From Candidatus Fibrimonadales bacterium (lineage in GTDB: Bacteria > Fibrobacterota > Fibrobacteria > Fibrobacterales > Fibrobacteraceae): a stretch of DNA of 5,126 nt. This document shows positions 1 through 4,068 of this stretch, piece after piece. The stretch is from NCBI GenBank assembly GCA_009777135.1, contig WRMM01000177.1, forward strand, positions 1 to 5,126, written 5' to 3'. The notes under the pieces were generated by a model that had not been told where the DNA came from, ran no database searches, and was given only the letters and a program-made list of their open reading frames with translations. Position numbers and translations under genes: made by a program. The number at the start of each line of letters is the position of its first letter. Position 1 is the stretch's first letter.

Positions 1-2
1 GC

Positions 3-413
3 TTTGAAAAGCATCTGGACGCTTTCAACTCGCAGATGCAGGGAATGCGCGAGGACGCAAAGATTCAAACCGTTGCTTTCAATTCGCAAATTCAGGGAAT
101 GCAGAATAGCTTTGAAACGCATTTGCAAGGCATTCAGGCGGAAATGAGAAATCAGAATGAAGCGTTTCGTCTGCAAATTCAAGGCATGCAGGAATCAGTT
201 AATTCCTGGAAAGGCTTGTGGGAGGCTTCCGCACAAGAAATAAAGGAATTGAAAGGCGAAATCAAAGAGCTTAGAATTGAACTGGAAAAAGTTAGGATTG
301 AAAACGCCGAGTTTAAAATTTTGTATATTGACGCTTATGGAAGCGGTTTTGAGACATATAGGCACTATAGGCGGCTTGGCTGGGATAGCTGCCATACTGA
401 CCGTTGCGGTTAA
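3..413 (+). CDS. Coiled-coil protein, 5' partial, C-terminus displaced
   Basis: The frame is open from the window edge, so the gene starts upstream; the visible 136 residues begin FEKHLDAFNSQ. They are polar and rich in Q, E and K, with repeated blocks (FNSQ-x-QGM twice, 18 residues apart; FEKHL/FETHL, 36 apart; QIQGMQ), then a block NSWKGLWEAS followed by a heptad-like EIKELKGEIKELRIELEKVRIENAE. That last block is nearly the same as the C-terminal half of the next gene, so the two are paralogues. After ENAEFK the expected ending (GQLKEH-like in the paralogue) is missing. The frame instead runs about 32 residues into the start of the next gene, giving an unrelated tail rich in Y, R and H up to the stop at 411-413. 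I infer a small deletion or frameshift at the 3' end. No catalytic domain is visible and the function is unknown. An upstream membrane segment like that of the paralogue is possible but outside the window. Confidence 0.6.
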   Translation, partial: FEKHLDAFNSQMQGMREDAKIQTVAFNSQIQGMQNSFETHLQGIQAEMRNQNEAFRLQIQGMQESVNSWKGLWEASAQEIKELKGEIKELRIELEKVRIENAEFKILYIDAYGSGFETYRHYRRLGWDSCHTDRCG

Positions 414-630
414 TTACGTGAAGCACGGCAAAGACAGCCGAATAGATGCGTTCCAGGCTCAAATTCAGGCGTTGCAGCTTCAGATACAAGCAATGCAGGC
501 AGGCTTTGACAGCCAGCTTAATTCCTGGAAGGGCTTGTGGGAGGCTTCCACTCAAGAAATCAGGGAGCTAAAAATGGAGATCAAGGAGCTTAGGAACGAA
601 ATAGACAAGCTTCGCACCGAAAACGCCGAG
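201..630 (+). repeat. Tandem gene duplication, two 111-bp copies 319 bp apart
   Basis: Bases 201-311 align without gaps to 520-630, with 86 of 111 bases matching by hand count (about 77%). Both copies encode the NSWKGLWEAS...ENAE block. Similarity continues more loosely upstream into the QIQ(G/A)MQ repeats, but stops abruptly after the ENAE codons in copy 1. The copies have diverged at many silent sites, so the duplication is not recent. Confidence 0.8.
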
Positions 631-669
631 CTAAAAGGGCAGCTGAAAGAGCATTACAAGCTGGCTTAG
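337..669 (+). CDS. Small membrane-anchored coiled-coil protein
   Basis: 110 residues. I chose ATG 337 because the longer frame back to 277 has only a TTG start inside the upstream paralogue. Residues about 8-28 (IGTIGGLAGIAAILTVAVNY) form a hydrophobic, Gly/Ala-rich membrane segment, followed by a basic KHGK that suggests an N-out/C-in or simple anchor topology. Residues about 35-106 are a polar coiled coil: Q-rich repeats (AQIQALQLQIQAMQ), then NSWKGLWEAS, then heptads EIRELKMEIKELRNEIDKLRTENAELKGQLKEH. No Shine-Dalgarno sequence precedes the ATG, and the upstream paralogue's frame overlaps its first 77 bases, so translation may be coupled. The stop codon directly abuts the stop of the convergent Fic gene. 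The family is not recognised; a membrane-tethered oligomerising or scaffold role is only a guess. Confidence 0.6.
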   Translation: MEAVLRHIGTIGGLAGIAAILTVAVNYVKHGKDSRIDAFQAQIQALQLQIQAMQAGFDSQLNSWKGLWEASTQEIRELKMEIKELRNEIDKLRTENAELKGQLKEHYKLA

Positions 670-1734
670 CTAAATGCTACGAACTTTCCAATAACCAACT
701 TTGTCGGATCCGGTGCGCTCTATCTCGCCGCTCTCTTTCAATTTTTTGATATGCCGTTTGACGGTGCGTAACCCTATCCCCAATTCTTTAGCAATTTCCT
801 CTGCTTTTAGAGAGCCATCTCTTTTTATTACATCAAATACTTTATCGTCTTTCTGATTTACAGTGCCATTTTTACTATTTACAGTGCCATTTTCTCGTTT
901 TACAGTGCCACTTTCTTGCTCCCATTCAATATGGATATGCCTGTTTTTTAGCTCATTTTTTTCGCCAAGCAGCAAATTGCCCAAAAATAGATGCAGAAAC
1001 TTGCTGGTTGATGCAACCTCTTTATTAAAGTCAGTATAATTCGCCCTTACCAGCGCATTTCTAAAGTACCATGAATGCTTTGCAAATTGCTCGTTGTCAA
1101 CATTAAAACCTAATTTTCTTAGATACTTTATTATAAAAACTGCGGTTGTTCGCGTGTTGCCTTCGCCGAATGGGTGTATTTGCCAAATATCTGATGTGAA
1201 TTTTGAAATGCGCTCCATTATTTGCTGCTTGCTTAAAGCTCTGTAATTAAAAGATTTTTCGTTGTCAAAATCATGTTTAAGCGCTGCCATAATAGTATTG
1301 GCGCTTGAATAAAGAACCGTTTCGCCCCCAAGTACCCATTCCTCTTTGGTTATGTTGTAATCCCTAACTTTGCCAGCAAATTTATAGATGCCTTCAAAAA
1401 GCCTCCTGTGGATTTCTATATATTCAGCCGGGCTAAAATGAAAAGTTTTCTCGGATAAAATTTCTGCAATTCTTGCTGATACCTTGTCGGCTTCCTCTGT
1501 TTTTTCGTCTTCGGCAGTTCTAGATGGGTTTTCCTTGTAGTAAGCATTAAGCCTATTTTTGACTTCATCAAATGTAATGTCGCCCTCAATATTTGCTATT
1601 GCGGTCTTTATAAGATATTCCGAGGTTTTAAGCCCGTCAACTTGCTGAAGCCCGATAGCGGCACTCCAAATCTCGGATTTTTCTCTTTTGCCAGGCTCGT
1701 CTTGAATTTTATACTCGTCAAAATCAAGTGTCAT
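670..1734 (-). CDS. Fic/DOC-family protein with N-terminal inhibitory-like helix and C-terminal winged helix
   Basis: 354 residues. Fic enzymes transfer a nucleotide monophosphate, usually AMP from ATP, to a hydroxyl side chain of a target protein. The catalytic loop HPFGEGNTR is at residues 187-195 (His187 as general base; canonical HPFx(D/E)GNGR, here with Thr for the second Gly). A target-docking flap region, VRDYNITKEEWVLGGE, is near 123-138. Residues 40-66 (YLIKTAIANIEGDITFDEV...) resemble an antitoxin/inhibitory helix with IEG at 49-51, though the Ser/Thr of the usual (S/T)xxxE(G/N) motif is not in register. A linker at 276-293 contains three GTV repeats, and 298-352 is a helix-turn-helix plus wing (EEIAKELGIGLRTVKRHIKKLKESGEI), suggesting DNA binding or autoregulation. 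The ATG is preceded by GGAGA on the minus strand (complement of 1741-1745) at 6-nt spacing, which supports this start. The gene is complete and converges on the coiled-coil gene with no gap. The cellular target cannot be told. Confidence 0.9.
   Translation of the reverse strand: MTLDFDEYKIQDEPGKREKSEIWSAAIGLQQVDGLKTSEYLIKTAIANIEGDITFDEVKNRLNAYYKENPSRTAEDEKTEEADKVSARIAEILSEKTFHFSPAEYIEIHRRLFEGIYKFAGKVRDYNITKEEWVLGGETVLYSSANTIMAALKHDFDNEKSFNYRALSKQQIMERISKFTSDIWQIHPFGEGNTRTTAVFIIKYLRKLGFNVDNEQFAKHSWYFRNALVRANYTDFNKEVASTSKFLHLFLGNLLLGEKNELKNRHIHIEWEQESGTVKRENGTVNSKNGTVNQKDDKVFDVIKRDGSLKAEEIAKELGIGLRTVKRHIKKLKESGEIERTGSDKVGYWKVRSI
860..910 (-). repeat. 21-bp tandem repeat in the fic linker
   Basis: ACAGTGCCA occurs at 860-868, 881-889 and 902-910, exactly 21 bases apart. 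On the coding strand this gives three 7-residue repeats (GTVxxxN: GTVKREN, GTVNSKN, GTVNQKD) between the Fic domain and the winged helix. Since the period is a multiple of three, copy-number changes would keep the frame and alter only linker length. Confidence 0.85.
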
Positions 1735-1751
1735 TTGCTGTCTCCAATGCG

Positions 1752-1757
1752 TATAAT
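1752..1757 (+). promoter_or_regulatory. Possible -10 box TATAAT in the divergent fic/antitoxin intergenic region
   Basis: TATAAT is a perfect sigma70-type -10 hexamer on the + strand. A weak -35 candidate, GTGTCA at 1728-1733 (4 of 6 to TTGACA), lies 18 bases upstream, inside the start of fic. If used it would give a leader of roughly 240 bases before the antitoxin. The same AT-rich stretch also offers TATTAT/TATATT on the minus strand just upstream of fic, so direction is uncertain. Confidence 0.25.
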
Positions 1758-1802
1758 ATAGTAAAACGCTGATTTACTTCGCTGGGGAGTGGAATAAGTT
1801 TA

Positions 1803-1853
1803 CCTGCACATTTGGTAAAGATTTGTTGTATGGGCTTCTAAGGGAAATGCAGG
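1803..1853. repeat. Intergenic hairpin enclosing one copy of the 33-bp direct repeat
   Basis: CCTGC plus ATTT at 1803-1813 can pair with AAATGCAGG at 1845-1853, leaving a 2-base bulge. An alternative small stem pairs TTTACC (1799-1804) with GGTAAA (1814-1819) across a 9-base loop. The 33-base block 1808-1840 lies mostly in the loop. No gene is visible between 1735 and 1961. Confidence 0.4.
1808..1840 (+). repeat. Dispersed direct repeat A, copy 1
   Basis: This block matches 3952-3984 on the same strand at 28 of 33 positions without gaps. The identical parts are ACATTTGGTA at the left and TATGGGCTTCTA at the right. It lies upstream of the antitoxin gene; the other copy lies just beyond the toxin remnant. 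Confidence 0.7.
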
Positions 1854-1908
1854 AAAAAATGCCGAATTTGAGCGAATTTAAGCGTTTTCTACTCCCTACT
1901 CCCAAGCA

Positions 1909-1925
1909 TTGAGTTAATCAGTGCT
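1909..1925 (+). repeat. 17-bp match to the inside of the IS right end
   Basis: TTGAGTTAATCAGTGCT here matches 3843-3859 in the insertion sequence with one mismatch (G/T at the fifth base), in the same orientation. It overlaps an imperfect hairpin, AAGCATTGA (1904-1912) with TCAGTGCTT (1918-1926), one mismatch. It could be an eroded IS end or a shared short motif. Confidence 0.45.
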
Positions 1926-1961
1926 TACTATATTTAACAAAACCGCAGGAGATTTACCAGC

Positions 1962-2012
1962 ATGGCTATACCGAATTTCTATATTACCGAAAAGGAGTTT
2001 GTATGTTTGTAA
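1962..2012 (+). CDS. Possible 16-residue leader peptide overlapping the antitoxin start
   Basis: The frame encodes MAIPNFYITEKEFVCL and stops at 2010-2012, nine bases past the antitoxin ATG at 2003. AGGAGA at 1947-1952 lies 9 bases before its ATG, a reasonable ribosome-binding site. Translation ending just past the antitoxin start could couple the two. It may equally be the chance remains of an older gene; nothing similar is recognised. Confidence 0.25.
   Translation: MAIPNFYITEKEFVCL
1991..1997 (+). promoter_or_regulatory. Ribosome-binding site of the antitoxin gene
   Basis: AAAGGAG lies 5 bases before ATG 2003, a strong Shine-Dalgarno match that fixes the antitoxin start. Confidence 0.75.
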
Positions 2013-2290
2013 ATGTTGCAGAAAATATAAAGACAGTCTCTTACATCAAGAGCAATGCCTCTGATGTTATGGACTATGTTTATGAAAACAAAAATCCCGT
2101 GGTGATAACCAAGAACGGCGAGGCAAGGGCTGTTCTAATTGATATAGATACATATCAAAAAACTCAAGATGCTTTTGCGTTGCTAAATATTATCAAGCTT
2201 GCAGAAAACGATATAAAAGCAAAAAGAACCAGAAAAGCAAATGCCGTTTTTTCTGAACTTAGAGAAAAATTGCAAAGGCAAGCTTTATGA
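2003..2290 (+). CDS. Phd/YefM-type antitoxin of a type II toxin-antitoxin pair
   Basis: 95 residues, the usual length for this family. The N-terminal part has the Phd/YefM fold signature: VSYIKSNASDVMDYVYENKN at about 12-31, then PVVITKNGEARAVLIDIDTY at 32-51, where the strand-turn-strand 'VVITKNGEARAVL' is typical. The C-terminal part (about 55-95) is a charged helical tail with basic KAKRTRKAN, expected to wrap and block the toxin. In this family the N-terminal domain dimerises and binds the operator, repressing its own operon. The stop overlaps the toxin ATG as ATGA at 2287-2290, the classic antitoxin-first arrangement. Because the toxin gene is broken by an insertion sequence, the antitoxin now appears to be an orphan; it may still regulate itself or neutralise related toxins elsewhere. 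Confidence 0.88.
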   Translation: MFVNVAENIKTVSYIKSNASDVMDYVYENKNPVVITKNGEARAVLIDIDTYQKTQDAFALLNIIKLAENDIKAKRTRKANAVFSELREKLQRQAL

Positions 2291-2402
2291 TAAAGGAATA
2301 TACGGTAAATTTAACAAAAGAAGCTGAAACAGATTTAGAAGAAATAGTTTCTTATATTGCAAAAGACAGCATTCAAAATGCTTTAAAGATTTTTGATAGA
2401 TT

Positions 2403-2406
2403 ACAT
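2403..2406. repeat. Target site duplication ACAT, left copy
   Basis: ACAT immediately precedes the left terminal inverted repeat and is repeated at 3882-3885 immediately after the right one. Four-base duplications are usual for IS5-type elements. Confidence 0.7.
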
Positions 2407-2418
2407 AGTCGTTCCTTA
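2407..2418 (+). repeat. Left terminal inverted repeat of the IS
   Basis: AGTCGTTCCTTA pairs perfectly with 3870-3881. Extending inward, 15 of the first 16 bases match (TAAA here against AAAA at the other end). Confidence 0.85.
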
Positions 2419-2438
2419 TAAACCCTGAGTTTTTGATT

Positions 2439-3770
2439 TTACGCAGCCGTACAGAAGTAATTTTTCGGGAAAAAGAGCCGCAAAATAAATTGCGGGAATT
2501 TCTCCCTTAGCTTCCCCATCATTTTCTTCAGATTCCATGCGCAAGCTGACATAAACGCATTTATTTGAACGCCGGCTTCACCCCAAAGATAGTTCTGCGC
2601 CATGCGGAAATCGCTTTTCAAATGCCCAATAATGGGTTCGATGGCAGCCCGGCGGCGATGCTTTTTGCGCTTGGCAAGCTTTTGATAAGCCGTGTCGGAT
2701 TTCTTAGGCGCAGAGGGTATCAGAATCTTCACGCCCATTATTTCGCTCTTGCCTTTGCCGCCGCGGTCGTAGGCAAGCTCATCAGGGAGCGGTATGCCGT
2801 TGCCGGCCATCTGCCTGAGAAGCGGCTCTATTGAATGGCCGTCATAAATATTCTCTATAAACCCTTTGATAGCCAAAATAATCTTCTTGCCTTTAACGCC
2901 GCCGGTTATCAAGCCGACCTTGTTGCCAAACTCGTATTGCTTATGCGCCTTGCCTTTGGACATGCACCTGGTAAATGGCTTGTGCAAGCTATAGACTTTA
3001 TCCCCGTCATGCCTCTGCTGGTTCACCGCGCGCTTGTAAAGCTCTAAGCTTTTGCCATGGGCCGCTTTCTGAAAATCATTCATCTTCCTCTCAAGCTCTC
3101 TAATTTGATGGTTGGCGACGGTTCTCAAACGCTTCTTCGCTTTCCTTGACCGCTTTCTGCGCTTGGGATGGTTGCCGTTGTAGGCTTCGCGAACCAGCTG
3201 CTTGCTTTCTTTCCTAAACTTCTGGCGCTGAACAATGCCTTCTGATTCCGCTATCTTGTTGCATTTGTCTATCACTTTCTTGCAAAGCTTGGCATCGGTG
3301 GGAAACGTGGTATTGTTCTCCTGGACAGTGGTGTCGGACAGAGAAAATTTCGCCTGTTTCGCAACATCCTTGCCATGAAGTTTTACGCTGCAGGCAAAAA
3401 TCTTCTCAAAGCCTGCCACGCCTATGCGTTTGCGGAAATGAGAAAAATCGCTCGGAACGAAAGGGAACTCATGCTCAAAAAAAGTCATGCCGCTGAAATA
3501 CTGAAAATAAACATCCCTGACCCAGTAAGCTGGCAGGGTCTCATCGCCGAGGTTATACAGCTGCTTGAGCATAATGCAAGCTACAATAAGGCGAATGGGA
3601 ACGCTGGGGGAACCGTTGTTGGAGCAATAAAGAGGCTCAAATTCTTTCTCGAAATAATGCCAGTCTATTTTATCCGATAATAAAACAAGCTCGTGGCCGG
3701 GATCTATGAAATCCTTGAGCATGGGGCGAAACAGGTTGCGCTGCATGGTTTGGGGTAATTTGCCTATCAT
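2439..3770 (-). CDS. IS5-family (IS5/IS1182-like) DDE transposase
   Basis: 443 residues from ATG 3770, a normal length for this group. It is preferred over an 11-residue longer TTG start at 3803, because MIGKLPQTMQRNLFRPMLKDFI is how these proteins typically begin. The N-terminal domain (about 1-130, LLSDKIDWHYFEKEF, PIRLIVACIMLKQLYNLGDE) matches the DUF772/InsH-like DNA-binding region. The catalytic triad is visible: Asp146 in SDTTVQENNTTFPTD, Asp335 in LAYDRGGKG, and Glu378 in RAAIEPIIGHLKSDFRM. A long basic stretch (about 195-250, KRRKRSRKAKKR) separates the first and second catalytic blocks. The frame is uninterrupted, so the enzyme looks active. It would cut and join the element's ends during transposition. 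The exact ISfinder subgroup cannot be decided by eye. Confidence 0.93.
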   Translation of the reverse strand: MIGKLPQTMQRNLFRPMLKDFIDPGHELVLLSDKIDWHYFEKEFEPLYCSNNGSPSVPIRLIVACIMLKQLYNLGDETLPAYWVRDVYFQYFSGMTFFEHEFPFVPSDFSHFRKRIGVAGFEKIFACSVKLHGKDVAKQAKFSLSDTTVQENNTTFPTDAKLCKKVIDKCNKIAESEGIVQRQKFRKESKQLVREAYNGNHPKRRKRSRKAKKRLRTVANHQIRELERKMNDFQKAAHGKSLELYKRAVNQQRHDGDKVYSLHKPFTRCMSKGKAHKQYEFGNKVGLITGGVKGKKIILAIKGFIENIYDGHSIEPLLRQMAGNGIPLPDELAYDRGGKGKSEIMGVKILIPSAPKKSDTAYQKLAKRKKHRRRAAIEPIIGHLKSDFRMAQNYLWGEAGVQINAFMSACAWNLKKMMGKLREKFPQFILRLFFPKNYFCTAA

Positions 3771-3869
3771 TTTATACCGCTTTTTAACATACAAATATAG
3801 CAAAAGCGGTTAAAAAAAACAAGGGTTTTTGTCAAATTTTCCTTGATTTAATCAGTGCTAATACATTTT

Positions 3870-3881
3870 TAAGGAACGACT
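3870..3881 (-). repeat. Right terminal inverted repeat of the IS
   Basis: TAAGGAACGACT is the exact reverse complement of the left end at 2407-2418. It lies about 100 bases upstream of the transposase ATG, so the promoter for the transposase probably sits between the two, but no clear -35/-10 pair was found. Confidence 0.85.
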
Positions 3882-3885
3882 ACAT
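3882..3885. repeat. Target site duplication ACAT, right copy
   Basis: Matches 2403-2406 at the other end of the insertion sequence. Confidence 0.7.
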
Positions 3886-3934
3886 ATTAGACGTAATTCG
3901 AGGCGAAAAAAATTCTAAAAAATGGAAAATGTAA
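3884..3934 (+). pseudogene. Toxin-like C-terminal fragment beyond the IS
   Basis: The frame starting at 3884 reads ILDVIRGEKNSKKWKM followed by TAA at 3932-3934. A final strand of the form (I/V)LDVI(R/H)GxxN/D is characteristic of the C-terminus of ParE/RelE-type toxins, so I infer this is the tail of the toxin whose head ends at 2406. It is not in the same frame: removing the IS and one ACAT would give DRLH followed by IRRNSRRKKF and a stop. About 40 central residues expected for the family are also missing. The toxin was therefore damaged by more than the insertion itself. The assignment rests on 16 residues. Confidence 0.5.
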
Positions 3935-3951
3935 ATAAATAGGTATAACAG

Positions 3952-3984
3952 ACATTTGGTAGAGCTTTTATATATGGGCTTCTA
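3952..3984 (+). repeat. Dispersed direct repeat A, copy 2
   Basis: Matches 1808-1840 at 28 of 33 positions, same strand, no gaps. It starts 18 bases after the toxin-tail stop and is followed at once by inverted repeat B at 3988. No gene is supported between 3935 and 4068. Confidence 0.7.
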
Positions 3985-3987
3985 TAA

Positions 3988-4027
3988 TAGTTCTGGTAAA
4001 AGTTTACATTTCGGGTATTTTTTTACC
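3988..4027 (+). repeat. Inverted repeat B, copy flanking the 3' side of the rpn-like gene
   Basis: This block matches the reverse complement of 5088-5126 with four mismatches and one single-base gap over about 39 bases; the shared core TTTACATTTCGGG is identical. Each copy can fold by itself: GGTAAAA at 3995-4001 pairs with TTTTACC at 4021-4027. Confidence 0.75.
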
Positions 4028-4050
4028 CCATACCCTATACCCCAAACCCC
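4026..4050 (-). other. G-quadruplex-forming motif downstream of the rpn-like gene
   Basis: On the minus strand there are four G runs of 4, 4, 3 and 4 with loops of 3, 4 and 3 bases (C runs on the + strand at 4026-4029, 4033-4035, 4040-4043 and 4047-4050). It fits the canonical G3+N1-7 pattern. It begins 19 bases past the stop codon of the minus-strand gene, so it would lie in that gene's 3' untranslated RNA, where it could slow or end transcription or protect the transcript end. Confidence 0.6.
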
Positions 4051-4068
4051 ATTTTTTGGGCGTTTTTT

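Larger units (their letters stand above)
2287..2421 (+). pseudogene. ParE/RelE-type toxin, 5' fragment cut by an insertion sequence
   Basis: Forty original residues remain, beginning MIKEYTVNLTKEAETDLEEI and followed by VSYIAKDSIQNALKIFDRLH. This is the typical N-terminal helical hairpin of ParE/RelE-superfamily plasmid-stabilisation toxins (A..DLEEI..YIA.DS...A..I.DRL). At codon 41 the frame enters the IS and adds SRSL before a TAA at 2419-2421. Intact family members are about 90-100 residues, with the beta-sheet and C-terminal strand that carry activity; these are absent, so this fragment should not be a working toxin. It overlaps the antitoxin by ATGA. Assignment to ParE rather than RelE/YoeB cannot be settled from this half. 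Confidence 0.8.
2407..3881 (-). mobile_element. Complete IS5-like insertion sequence, 1475 bp
   Basis: The element runs from AGTCGTTCCTTA at 2407-2418 to its exact reverse complement at 3870-3881, and is flanked by ACAT on both sides. It contains one intact transposase gene on the minus strand covering about 90% of its length. Its GC content looks higher than the surrounding intergenic DNA. It has landed inside the ParE/RelE-type toxin gene. Perfect ends, an uninterrupted transposase and an intact target duplication suggest a fairly recent, possibly still mobile insertion. Confidence 0.88.

Noticed and set aside
277..336. Longer N-terminus for the second coiled-coil gene
   Set aside because: It needs a TTG start inside the coiled-coil block of the upstream gene in a different frame; ATG 337 directly precedes the membrane segment.
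860..910. CRISPR-like array
   Set aside because: Only 9 bases repeat at a 21-base period inside a coding frame, with spacers far too short.
1799..1853. Integron attC site
   Set aside because: There is a hairpin, but no GTTRRRY/RYYYAAC core pair was found and no integrase is present in the window.
2403..2407. IS boundary one base further out with a 2-bp target duplication (CA)
   Set aside because: TAGTCG/CGACTA would extend the inverted repeat by one base, but a 4-bp ACAT duplication fits the family better; the ambiguity is one base.
2565..3680. Several + strand frames across the transposase
   Set aside because: They lie opposite an intact DDE transposase with all catalytic residues; composition is that of antisense reading.
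3771..3803. TTG start adding 11 residues to the transposase
   Set aside because: ATG 3770 gives the usual beginning of this transposase group.
4051..4068. Rho-independent terminator after the rpn-like gene
   Set aside because: Only a 4-bp CCCA/TGGG stem is possible and no U tract follows on the minus-strand RNA.
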